Shown: piece by piece, positions 36,905 through 50,083 of the stretch | Numbering within the stretch: position 1 is the stretch's first letter | Layout: the number at the start of each line of letters is the position of its first letter | Origin: Sipunculus nudus | Lineage: Eukaryota > Annelida > Sipuncula > Golfingiida > Sipunculidae | Direction of reading: 5' to 3' | Assembly: GCA_026874595.1 (NCBI GenBank) | Contig: CM049321.1 | Span: forward strand, 13,535,479 to 13,599,478 | DNA: 64,000 nucleotides | Program-made: the position numbers and the translations under genes | The notes under the pieces: model-generated | The model's database searches: none | What the model was told of the DNA's origin: nothing | Seen by the model: the letters and a program-made list of their open reading frames with translations, nothing else

Positions 36905-37890
36905 TGAATATAATACAAATATTAGACACAAAGATACCGGCCGGCCATTCCATGTGTCCTGCCTGGTGCTTTTCCCTGTTAGGCCTACAGCCCTAACCGC
37001 ACAAGTTGCAATTAACGACAGTAAATTACCCGATCACAGTCAATGTATACATGCGAGTGTTGCTTTAATATTTTTTTATCACATTTGATTAAATAAATTC
37101 ATGTATAAAATGCAAAAGTAATAAAAGTATCTGTGTTTCGTTTTGGAAATTCGAATTACCACACGAATATCTTCGAATGGAACCATGTCGGTTGTGTTTG
37201 TAAACGTGGTCTTGTGAGGTGACAGGTCATAGGTCACTGGTGTCATGTATATTCATGACTGGGTCACGAAGCCCATGCCACTTCTTGTTTGCTGTACTGC
37301 ATATACTGTAGCCCCACATCAAGTTTTCCTGTGCGTTCAGCGTATTTATATCTGATAAAATGCGAAATGTTGGTGAAGTACATTTGAATCTGTGATGACC
37401 AAAAGATTGATTTGGGTTCACTTTGTTCGGGCCAGAGTTGAAACGTGATGAAATGGCCCCCCACGTTATTGCATTTGTCGCCCTGCAAAAATAATGGATC
37501 TGACATAAAAGTTTTTGACTAAATTGAGATGTGAAATAGCTAAAAAGACCTAAATTTCAGCCTTATGTTAAGGTGTTTTTATGGTGTGATATTGGTAATT
37601 TTAATAGAGCCCCGCGTCCGGAAACGTCTGGCGGGAGATTTCACGAGATGTGGCAAATACAAACGCTGCCGGCATATGGTAGCCGAATCACCTACTGCGG
37701 AACCATATCCGCTACCGGTTACATGATTATTGAACCAACAATACCATATGATGTTGTCTGTATTTCGATCCGTTACATCGATTGCAATTTCGAAATTCAA
37801 AATTAATTCTAAACACTTTAAATGGTGGAAAAAATATCCCCTGAAGCTGCCTAAAACCCCATGTTCGCTCATTCGACCCTTTCCCGAGAA
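36176..37890. other. Intergenic stretch upstream of KPNB1
   Basis: No gene is supported. It contains a G-run (36476-36490) and a C-run/(CT)n/(AT)n compound tract at 36840-36904. Open frames on the minus strand around 37264-37506 and 37579-38031 look fortuitous. Confidence 0.5.
36840..36904. repeat. Compound C-run, (CT)n, (AT)n tract
   Basis: A 13-base C-run passes into a (CT)n run ending at 36880 and then (AT)n to 36904. Confidence 0.9.
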
Positions 37891-37899
37891 AGTAATTTC

Positions 37900-37955
37900 T
37901 GATTGGTTCATTTTGTAGGAACTAAGGTAAAGAATGCAACGTTGACCAATCAGAG
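37900..37955 (+). promoter_or_regulatory. Candidate KPNB1 promoter with two CCAAT motifs
   Basis: An inverted CCAAT (GATTGGTTC at 37901-37909) and a direct GACCAATCAG (37945-37954) lie 45 bp apart, 190-250 bp before the KPNB1 start codon. The direct one matches the NF-Y consensus (CCAATCAG). No TATA box is evident, which would fit a broadly expressed gene. The transcription start is not known. Confidence 0.4.
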
Positions 37956-38147
37956 GCGCGTTTACATTTGGCAATTGCCGAAACCGCATTACCAAGTAGT
38001 TCCAAGTGGTATTTCGCCGCTGGGACCTCACATGGAAGAAGAGTTGAGCTGAACAAAAAGTTCATTGACAGTAATAAAAATTCAGTTTTACATTTTAGGT
38101 ACACCGCAGAACTACAGTAGACCGGTTTCCACCAGGCATCGTGAATC

Positions 38148-38187
38148 ATGGATCTGGTGACAATCTTAGAGAAAACAATTTCACCCG
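38148..38187 (+). CDS. KPNB1: KPNB1 exon 1 (start codon)
   Basis: Encodes [13 protein letters not shown] and one base of the next codon, then GTAAGT. The start aligns with the first residues of animal importin beta-1 (MELITILEKTVSPD). Confidence 0.92.
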
Positions 38188-41100
38188 GTAAGTCCAAAGT
38201 TGAGATTCAATGAATGGGGCGCCCGCCGGCAAACTTGTCAAATTTTGACAGCCGAGCTCATGTCAGGCAGGCTGTCATAGAACTTGGTGCAGTTAGGACT
38301 CTGTTTCTAATACAGCAGCGGCTTCCCAACTTTACTTGTTATTTATACATAAATAAGTTTTGATTTCACACGTATACGTTTTGTGTTACACAGGTCGTGT
38401 TTTTGCGGCGCAGTAAACTTTGATGTGATTTAATATGCAATCTTTGTCTAACCCAATTCGCATGTTTCTTCTGTCAGAATTGGAACTACGGCACTCGTAA
38501 AGTGAAAATAAACCAGCCGGCTGGTTTATGTCAATTTTTCTCCTCTGTTATAGCTTGTCAACACAGTAGTTAAACCTGCAAAGGTGGTTACCACTGGGAT
38601 CATTGTGTTGAATGCTTTATTTTTATGTTTTTAAATAAATTTAATAAAATGCATCAACAGTAAAAATGCTGATTTTTTTCCTTCTTTATTCAGGAAAGAG
38701 GTTTAACTGTGATTACATATGTGAAAAAGCTGAATTTTTGGTACCACTCCAGCAGTGTGACCATTAAAAAGTTGACCCAGTTGTGTGAATTGGGCCTTGT
38801 GCTGTTTTACATACTGGCTTTTCATAAAGAGGCCTGACTGAGACTTCATTTATCTAGTGGACTGTCCAACTTGATAGTTGCACCAATGAAAATTACACAA
38901 TGGGGGACCCAGGGTCCACACTCAGCCTTGAATATGATGGGGGTAATCATGTGGCTGACCTTTCTGGTAGACCAGGAGGAACTTGTGTATGATTTGATAC
39001 GGCTAAGATGCTGCTTAAACTATAGTCACTCTACCTATCCCTCCTATATTTCACAGGTGTCATGGTCAAATAATAAATGATGTGGCAGCATTTTATTGTG
39101 GGGACAGTGGTGTAATGGTTAAGGTGCCGGGCTCATGATCAAGAGGTCGTGAGTTTCAATCCTGGTCAGACCTCCACCGTGCTAAGACCCATAGGCAAGG
39201 TCCCAACTGCAAGTGTGCCTCTTTCCACCCAACAGTAGAAATGGGTACCAGTAAATACTGGGAAGGTAATCTGCGATGGACTAGTGTCCCCTCCAGCAGG
39301 AGTTTTAACTCCCAAGTCACTTCACGCTACCGAAACTGAGATAAGCTACGGCCTGATGAGCCATTAGGCTCAGGTGTAAAAGCCCAGCAGACTTTACGTT
39401 TTTTACAGCTTTTTATCAAGAAGATTAGAGCTGTCACAGCCATGTTGTCAGGGTATGACAGGCATCGAGATTTACCATTTGCCTGGGCAGCCTGGAGAAT
39501 GATGCATCATACACACCATCAGGTGATTGTCCCAACTTTAGGAACAACTGTGAGACCCAAGGAAGCTTAACTTTTTAAAGATTATGTACAGTTAAGGTAC
39601 TAAAGCAGGAATTTCACTGAAATTTCTTGTTCATTCGAATACATGTACATCAACATTTTCTGCCCTGATTGCAAAAGTTTCCTTGTCATACACAATGTTT
39701 GATTTTACAGGAATATTGTTCTCACGGTTTCTTGAAGTTTTTTTTTTGCACCAGGTATCAAACTCGATACTTGTGTCATATAATTTTCAGTTAGAAAATA
39801 TGTGGCTACATTATGTTCCTTATAAATATAGGGTTATATCTTTAAGTTTGTAATAAATTTTCTGCCCGAACCAATATTCACCTTACTTTATTTAAGGCAA
39901 TATTTATTTCGAGTCTTTCATATCTATGAGGTCAAAGACAGTTGCTGTGGCACGTGACAAAAGATAAACATGGAGAGGCGGTAGAGCATGGCTTGCAGAA
40001 AATTAACAGGAGAGGAAGTTGCAGCTGTTTTTTAAAAAAGTACTCCCACAACATATATTTTTGGTCTTTATCAGATTTTCATCGAGTTTTGATAAGGTGT
40101 TTCTATTTTGCTCAATTTTCTCCCCCTGTTAGGCACATCTCTAGTATTACCTATGCTGCACTTTTCACAAAGATAATACCCGTAAAAACCTGAATTATCA
40201 GAACCTGACACTGCTTGTGATGCTTATTCATTTCTATCCCTGCTTTTTCTAAGGAGGGTTTTCTATGCAGGCTTAATTGGGAGACTGTTCCAAACAGTTG
40301 TGTTTCAGTCATGAACAAGTGTGCCTTTCGGGGATTCCTCAACGTATTGGTACATCAATGGGGATATGAATAATGACACACCCAGAACCCATAGGAATGG
40401 TACACCAATGGTCAATCTCATGTAAGCCCCTGTCACAGTCTGAAACTGGAATGGAATTCAGCATATGTACATAGGACTAAGTTACGCAAGCATTACAGAA
40501 AATGGTTTTAAAAAATACTTTGCTGGGAGTGTTTACTACCATAATATCTCATCTGATATGCCACACATGCCCTTGAATTCATATAATTTCAGATAATACA
40601 ACAGTAGTAATTTTGACTACTGTGTACCGTGCACATTTGTTACACTGGGTTTAAATTAGCCATCAGGGTTTAGGCTTCGATTCAGTTCTCAATCCAGTTA
40701 TTACTTCAGTAGTTATTTCACTCCTTTTGAATACAAACAGTTTTACATTCATGGATGATGATTGTTTTTAGGGAGTTCAGGAACCATCCAGCTTTTCCAT
40801 TTTGATACACCCGTCTATGACGGGACATATTTATGTATACCCACCGTTCGTCAATTCACTTATAAGTGTCACCGCTATTACTTACCAGGGCTTTGATGGA
40901 TTTTCACGAAACTCACCATAACTACTCAACAATAGATAATTGCCTGAGTTTGGTTTTAGGCAGAATCCACGCATATTTAAGGAGGTTGGAGGTCATAAGG
41001 CTACTTTGACGTGTCACCGTGGTGACTGATCAGGAATATGATGAATTTTGATGAAACTCAACAGAAATATTAATCAATATAATATCTCGCCTAAGTTTGA

Positions 41101-44100
41101 TTCCCCGCAATTTAATAAGGTCAGAGGTCACTGGTCTTTGGTGGTGGTGTGATGACTTTAACAAAATTATTATGGATATTCATGAAACTCAGTATAAATA
41201 TAAATCAATACAGTTTCTCACTTGAATTAATTTTTTCAGCAAAATTCACATATATTTCCTGAGTTCAGAGGTCACAGGACGTAATATGGGCGTGTTATGC
41301 ATGTTTGCACTCTTTGTTTATTTATTTTATTTTACAAGTGGAACAGTCTACAGGCGTTCATTTTGACCAGATGCTGGGCACATAAGCTTAACATTTGCCT
41401 TGAATTTGTTGCCTGCTGCACCAAAATTGACATCTTAAACAGACCTTCTGGTTGAAAATGAAAAAGAAATGATAAACAAAACTAATCATTCAGAAAGTAA
41501 GATTCTATTACAATTTACTTTGATGCATAATTACATCCCTTATATCTTGGTATATATAAAGGTATTATATACAGGTTTATCCTAATATTTTGTAGACAAG
41601 GATGAATTGGAGACTGCCAAGAACTACTTAGAACAAGCAGCACAGCAGAATCTGGTGAGTTTATTTTTTTCCTGAATGCACATGGGCCCTTATTATCCCC
41701 TTGCAATGAAGTTGCAGGAGGGGATATAGTAACGCTTCTGTTCGTGCGCCCGTCCCTCATTCCGTCCGTCCATGATAACCTTTTGGATCAATTTTAAGCA
41801 AAACTGTTTCACCTAAACCTTTCATCTTTCACATATGGCTCACCCACACATTGATGAAGAACCATTTTGATTTTGAGGTCAAGGCCACTGACCCACTTAT
41901 TAAAAAAGCTTGTTAATCGATTTTAAGCAAAATGCTTAAACTAAACCTTTCATCTTTCATATGGCTCACCCACACATGGATGAAGAACCCTATTGAGTTC
42001 AAGGTCTACGGTCAAGATCAAAGACCTTCCCCATCATTTTTACACTTGTTCAATACACCCCATATATGATTATGCTCCCGTGTGAGGGGATTCCCTTGAT
42101 TATTTAAAATGAAACCACTTGAAAATACTGTGCTTCAGTAAATAAATCTTTTGATGTTTGCATTAAGCAAAGATTCCACATAAATTAATATTGACTAAAT
42201 AAATAAGGTAGGATTCCATGTGTCATGCATAATGTGGATCCAGGAAAACAAATTGCAACATGAAGTGATTTTGTCGTTTCTGCATGGTATCTAGGAAAGA
42301 CTTGACAGCAAATTTAAATGTTGCTGTGCTGATGCATATGAAATCTCTTAAAATGCATTCCGAGTACAGTCGAGCCCACTTTGTGTCATATCGGTTAATA
42401 GAAAATCCCGTTTATTGTCACATAAATCTGAAACCATTTCCTATATAAACAATGGTAAATCTGACCGTTTAATATCATGGAATATTGTCATAATCCCACT
42501 TATTGTCATGCTTAGAACCCTTGGCAATGATACCAGATCGCAGTTAATATCACATCAGGCGCCAACACGGCAATCAACGAGGCCAAGAGCCTGTAATCGG
42601 TCAGGCATATCAAACAATCACAAACTTCACCTGTGTGCGACAGGCAATGCAGTGATGCATGCAGGTCACTCCCCGTCACTTAGCTAATTTACGTCTTAAG
42701 ATACCACGGTAATCCACATCATTGCGTTTCTTCGCACGTTAACAACCGAAGTTTGTCATCACATGTCATACATAATGAACTCCTGGCCTTTGCAAGGCCG
42801 TGGTTTACACCTCGGTGACGTTTCGTAGAGATGATATGAAGCACGAGCACTAAACGTTGCTAACGACCGGAAATCCCCTTTTAGGGTCCACGAAAAGCTG
42901 GAGGTTTTGTGAGCACTGGAGGAGATACCCGGTCGAAAACCTCAATCACGGCGAAACTTCAGAAAGTTGACAATTGCATGACCATGCCGGCTCCCCCAAC
43001 AATCCTGTCATAAAGACGATCATGGAAGTTTGAGTCATTAACAAGATATCCAGAAATTAAGGCGCAATAGTCGAGGAAATAATTATCTAGTAAAATAGTT
43101 TGCCTACGCATAACGTTATAACTGTGCCCCATATTTCCAGACATTTGACCTCATGACCCAGACGCTACGACTCTTTCTGTTGGCAAGTGGGATTTTGTCT
43201 GTTATTGCAGCATGCGGCACAAAACTTACAGAAAATAAATTGTCAGGTGCGCATAAACATAATTTGATATGCCATTTTGCAATAAAAATATTCATAAACG
43301 ATTCTGTTTCCTTTAATTGGCGATTTATTTAATATAATTAGAGATATAATGCTTCTTCTATGACTCAAAAGGACATCAATGTTGAAGCCCGCATAATGTC
43401 ACATCCTGGTTATTATCATTATTTAAGCATGCACCACCGGCATGACAATAAGCGGGCTTGACTGTATATGGAATCCTAACTTTAGTCTTAATAAGATTAT
43501 GGATGATTCTTTCTTCTTGTATTTAAACTGTGTAGGAAGGTTGAAATACTGAGAGAAAAATATATTTAAAAAAATGTCAAACACTGCCATTATGAATTTA
43601 TAATCTTTATTGTGTAGGTGAACACACTTGTCATGGTTCATTAACCCATCCCAGATCACCTCCAGAACAGAGCAACCCTTAAATATCGATCAGTAGCTGT
43701 ATTAAAATGAAACAGTTACATCAGTGGAACAGAATCATTTGAATTAAATTTTTTATTTATGATCCAGATGCCCTCCGAAATTTAATGCTTTGTTCCTTTA
43801 TTTTTTAACCCTTCACAAAATGACCAGTATCTGCTTATATACTGGAGTCAAGATAAAGCATTTGAGTGTGTTGTTTAAATACAGGAGTCAAGATAAAGCA
43901 TTTGAGTATGTTGTTTGAATGCAAATTCTTATACGTAAGGGTTAATATTTGTAGAGCCATAAAAAAAATGGTTGGCCGGGTTGTTTGTTGTCAGTTTTTT
44001 TTTTCACCTTGCACGTTTTTATATATAATATTTATTCGTACAAATCAGAGAGTTGTACAATATGTTTTGTGCTTCAAAATACAACAGTCAGTGCTGTGCA

Positions 44101-47100
44101 AAATATATTATGAAAAAAATGCACTCCGTTCAGCTTGTAAAAAAAAATCATTTAGGTACCACTGATGTTGTACATATTGAATGTTAAATTTAGGTCAATA
44201 TTCAATTTGATTATATTGTTAATTTTAGTTGAGCCAAAAGTTGGTGTAAAATGTGCCAAAAGTCATGTCTCAGTCTTCATCAGTGTTTGAACAAAATTAG
44301 ACTGAACATAAAATAAATGAAAAAAAAAAGAATATTACTTACACTCATTTTAGTTTTACTTCCAAAAAGTCATAACAATTTAATTTGTGATAAGAGTATG
44401 AACCATGTCATTGTCTGCTAAAACATTTTTCTTGTGACTTGAAGCCTGCATTGTTACGAGAGCTGTCAGAAATCCTGAAGAATGGGGGAAACAGCCCGGT
44501 GGCACGGATGCAATCTGGTCTCCAACTCAAGAACTCCATTTACTCCAAGGAACCTACACTGCGAATACAGTACCAACAAAGATGGCTGACATTTGCAGAG
44601 ACAGATCGTTTGTTCATAAAGAAAAATGTAAGTCTGCTTTCAGTTGGCTCTTCCATTAAAGAAATGTAAATCTTTTGACCCAATGTGCATCTGCACTCGT
44701 GTATCTCTACTGTAAAAGTATAATTTGGCCATGGTCCTAAAAAAGCATTGTTCCACTTAATTTTGCCCATACACCTTGCCATCAAACTCTGCAGATAAAT
44801 TCTCCTCTGGATGGTGTTTTCTGAGTACATTGGGTCACATCCCCATGCCCCTAAAAAACACCTGACAGATTTATTTCTCCCATTTTCTCAAAACTACTCA
44901 TGGGGGCTGCCATTTTGTGTTCACACTTAAACCTGGATGTCAAATGTTGAAGTAATGGGTATACTGCTGGTGAACAAACATGTTGCTCAGTGGAGGGCAG
45001 ACTTTCAGTAGTGCTTCCACTATAATTTTTAGCTCAGCTGACTATAAGTCATCTGAGCTATAGTAGTGGTCCATTGTCCGTCGTCAGTCTGTCCGTCCGT
45101 CCGTCCGGATGTCCATCCATAAGACTGGCACGTTTCGACATAATTGGACCTACGAATCTGAAATTCGCCATACAGTTAGATGTCCCCAAAATCTCCTACC
45201 ATGCTGAAAATTGGGTCAATAGGACTTCGTTCCTTCAAGATATTAAGGAAAAACCTCAATTTTTTATTAGAAATCTATTTTCACACTTCAGGACTGCCTA
45301 ATATCAAAACCACTCATCTGGTTTTCTTCATATTTACCATAAATATTCCTATATATAGTTCCTATGTACATGCCAGAAATTAAGTCAGTATTATTTAATT
45401 TAAAAAAAGTTATGGGCCAAAACATAATGGAAAGATATTTGGTCACTTAAGACCAAAAGTGTTAAAGGTAGGGACTTTTTCTCTTTAATACAACTTTAAT
45501 TGATCAAAATTTAATTGTATACCAAAAATTAGATCAAAATATGTAAAAATTTTTTGAATATTGGCAAAAATATAAAATTGGTACCTTTAATTTTGCCCAA
45601 GTTTGACCATGGCACGTTTTTTTTCCTGTAAGTTCTGTGGAGTTAATTTTCACAGCATGTTTTTGTAAACATTTTGTCTGTTAACACCAAAAATTTTAAA
45701 CCAGTTGATCAAAAACTGTAGATTTTTAAAGTTTTCAAGCAACATGTCACATATTGTTTACATCAAGCTAGTGTTATGCAGTTTGCTAGAGCTCAGCTCC
45801 CCAGCTTCAGCTCTAAGTTCCTTCAATTTGGCATCCAGTTAGATGTCTCCAAAATCCCCTACCATGCCAAGAATTTGATCACTAGTACTTAATTCCTTCG
45901 AAATATTAATGAAAAACTTCATTTTTCCATTAAAAACCCATTGTTACATTGTTAGACTGCCTAATATCAAAACCACTGATCTGACTTTGATCATATATAA
46001 TATACATATTCTTCTATACATTTGCTATGCACATGCCAGAAATGATGTCAGTATTGGGTAATTGTTTTAAGTTATGGGCCCAAACATAATGCACTTTTTA
46101 AAAAATCAAGAAATATATTTACTCCCTTAACAAGAGGATGGCTGAAGCAAGAGATTTTGTCAGGGATGTAACATTATTTAATCAAGATTCAATTGAATAC
46201 CAAAAATTATTTCTGAATTTTTCAAATTTATAAGTTATAAGTATAAATATAAAACTGCTGCGCCCCGATTTTGTTTTGACCTCTGACCTTTCCTTTGCGC
46301 TCTGCGTCCGTTTGTGCGTCTGTTTCCACACATAAACCCACATATCTCGGGAAACGTTTGACCGATCAGGAAAATTTTTTTGCACAGATGTAGCCCTCGG
46401 AGAGCTATATAACATACACCAAAAATGGTGGCGCCACCTGCAACCATGTTTGCACAGTGTCCATCTGTTCGTCTGCCTTGGGTTAAAATCACTCATATCT
46501 CTGCAGTGACTTGACTAATTCACCTGAAATTGGGCATGCGTGAACATCCTGGATAGCTTTTCTGATTTTATGACAGGTGGCGCCACCTACATTCACATTT
46601 ACGCTGCAGACATCCAAGCTCATATCTCGGGAACCGTTCGACCGATCAGGAAAATTCTTTTGCACAAATGTAGCCCTTGGAGAGCTTTATAACATACACC
46701 AAAAATGGTGGCGCCACCTGCAACCATGTTTGCACAGTGTCCATCTGTTCGTCTGCCTTGGGTTAAAATCACTCATATCTCTGCAGTGACTTGACTAATT
46801 CACCTGAAATTGGGCATGCGTATACATCCTGGATAGCTTTTCTGATTTTATGACAGGTGGCGCCACCTACATTCACGTTTACGCTGCAGACATCCAAGCT
46901 CATATCTCGGGAACCGTTTGACCGATCAGGAAAATTCTTTTGCACAAATGTAGCCCTTGGAGAGCTTTATAACATACACCAAAAATGGTGGCGCTGCCTG
47001 CAACCATGTTTGCACAGTGTCCATCTGTTTGTCTGCCTTGGGTTAAAATCACTCATATCTCTGCAGTGGTCTGACTAATTCACCTGAAATTCGGCATGCT

Positions 47101-50021
47101 TATACATCCTGGATAGCTTTTCTGATTTTATGACAGGTGGCGCCACCTACAATCAAGTTTACGCTGCAAACATCCAAGCTCATATCTAGGGAACCGTTTG
47201 ACCGATTGGGCCAAAGTTTTGCATGTGTATAGAGCTTTCTGGATTTTTTCGTAGGTAGCGCAACCTACATACACAATTTGGCTGCAGACATCCATGCTAA
47301 TATGCAACACTTCACCCGTTCCACTCTGATTTAGGCGGATACAAGTAGTCGCTTGTCGACTACCCGTATTCTAGTTATCATATCATGCACACATAAGGAT
47401 TTCATCTTTGTAGTTTAGAAAGCTGAAAGAAATTGACCAAATATTGTAGCTTTTATCCATGTTTTTATGAGACCATGTCAGACCCAGGCTCAATCCAGCC
47501 CCTCTTCAGTCACCTGTATGTTGACCTTGTTGACCTTTCATCAGATTATGCATGCTTGAGCGAAGCGTACACTGGGGCAGCCAGGCAGCTAATGCCCAGC
47601 CACAGTTGATCCAGGTGTCCAACCCAACTCATCTAGTAGTTGTTTTGAAAAACAACATAACAATAAACAATAAATTAATAATTTTGTTTTGGTTTTTTAT
47701 AACAAATTAAATAAAAATTAATAGAAAAGGAATTTGTTAGTTGATGAGTTACAGAAAATTAACTTGCAGTTACTGATGATGTAAGAATCTTGTTTGGATG
47801 GATAGAATGTCAATGTTATTCCAAATAACACCATGCAGTCACCTATGGTATTTTTCAGTTAAATTTTAATGATAAAAAAAAAATAAATCATATTATTCAT
47901 TACTAATCATTAGGGATCATATGAAGGAAATTAATGAGAGACAAAGATGCAGTTGATAATATTAATCTAGATTCCTACTGTGTCTAGTGTGTAGATTGAT
48001 GTGAAAGTAGTCCAAAGTGAATATATTACATTTATTATTTTTAATGTAAATAAAAGCCGTAAAACCAGGTACTTACGATCATTATTTAAATTTGTGAATT
48101 TTGTATATTCTGGATTCTCAACATCATTGTTTGGCTAAAACTGAATAAATACTAGACATGGTGTGAATGCTTTGCAAATGTATTTGAATACGAATATGAA
48201 TATGTACTGCATTCAAAAATTTTATTGCATAAGAATGGGAATTCAGGTAAAAAATGAAAGTATTTGAATACCAGTGCAGATACTTTCAAAATGTATTCAT
48301 GAATGCATTCATGAATTATATTCTATAATATTATTTCAATAATCATTCAGTTATATTTTATTTTAAAAAATCATGATTTTCTTATTTTTTCTTAATAAAA
48401 ATTATATTGGCACAATATTTGTTATTAAATTTTAATAAATTGTTAAACTCTTTTATTATATGTGCTGCTTATAAGTTATATGGCCAAGTCAAAATCTGTG
48501 TGACAATAGCACTCCATTTGTTAATAAAATAAATGAAATCAATCCTCTTCCCTGTCTCCAAAGATACTATCAAAATCATACATAAGCTAAACACCAACAA
48601 CTCATAATAAAGCTTATATTTATTACCACACAAAACCAGCATGTGCCTCTTTCCCAAAAAATATATTTTATCATATATAACAGCTGAGCGCCGTGACCCA
48701 TGGGTCCCTTGTTTAAGTAACATAGCTTAATGTAACTTAACATTATTTTGCTAGATACTGGAGAGACTGGGCACTGAGACGACCCGTCCCAGTCCAGTGT
48801 AACTTGACATTATTTTTGCTAGGTATTGGAAACTCTGGGTACAGAGACTACCCGTCCCAGCTCAGCAGCTCAGTGTGTGGCATACATTGCTTGTGCTGAG
48901 CTTCCACAGAGACAGTGGCCTGACCTGATCAAGATCCTCGTACAGAATGTGACAAACCCAGCTAGCACGGAAATGATGAAGGAATCTACCCTCGAGGCCA
49001 TCGGTTACATCTGCCAGGACATTGTGAGTTAAAAATGTTTCTGTTATATTATAATATAACTGCAAATAATGTGGAGCGTATTGGCATTATTGTTAGTCAA
49101 CTAGACTTGTGACTGTAAAATTGTGGCTTCGCGTCGCGGTCTGACTGCTGTCTGCACTAAGACTCCTAGCCATACTCTTTTCCACATGTGTGGGCTCTCT
49201 TTGCCCAGGAGTGTTTCGGTACTGGTCAAACATGGGAGCCAGGCAAATGTAGGATGAATGACCTTCTAGCACCATTTGTGGCTGCCTGGTTGTATGCTGC
49301 AAAAATGAACAGACCTGAAAGACCAGGAAGGCAAAGTGTAAACGGATGACTGACATCGTTGTTGATATTGGACTATAAACTGTACCATTACCCTTTGCCT
49401 CACAAAGGATGTTTTATACACCCACAAGCAGTAGCTTTGTTTTTACTTGATGGGTGATGATAAGAAAATACATGACCTGATACTCTTAAATCTCACCAAA
49501 ACAGTTACCTAATGCATATTAAGTATAAGTACTTAGCCATTTTTGTGAGATTGTCTTGTTATTTATTACAAGTCATGAAATTACTAAACGGGCTAAATCA
49601 GTCATCAGAGGTGATTATTTTTTTGTGGCTATATGGTATATAATGTTGTCAGGCATGATTTTACGTTATTTGGTCAATATAAACAATTGTATGTTAATAA
49701 GAAATAGGCCAAAAGGAGAAGTTTAATATACAGCTTTTGTGTGGTCATAATTAGTGTTGGGATTGGTGATCGATTATATTAAATGATTGGTAGGCTGGTG
49801 CATATGATCTGATGATCCATCTTGCAATGCCATAATCGATTACTGTTTTTCTGAAAGGTTAGGCTTTTTAAATGACGGAAGGTACACTTTCATAAAATTT
49901 ATGTGAACAAACTTTTAAACAGTTTGTGTTTATACTAATACTAATAGATTCACACGTAAGGTGACTTTAGACACATGTAGGCTATTGAGTTATCAGATAT
50001 ATATTAAGCCAATATGTAGGC

Positions 50022-50083
<62 letters not shown>

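Noticed and set aside
37579-38031. Minus-strand 150-codon open frame overlapping the KPNB1 upstream region
   Set aside because: No recognisable motif, overlaps the probable promoter and 5' UTR, and has no supporting splice or start context.
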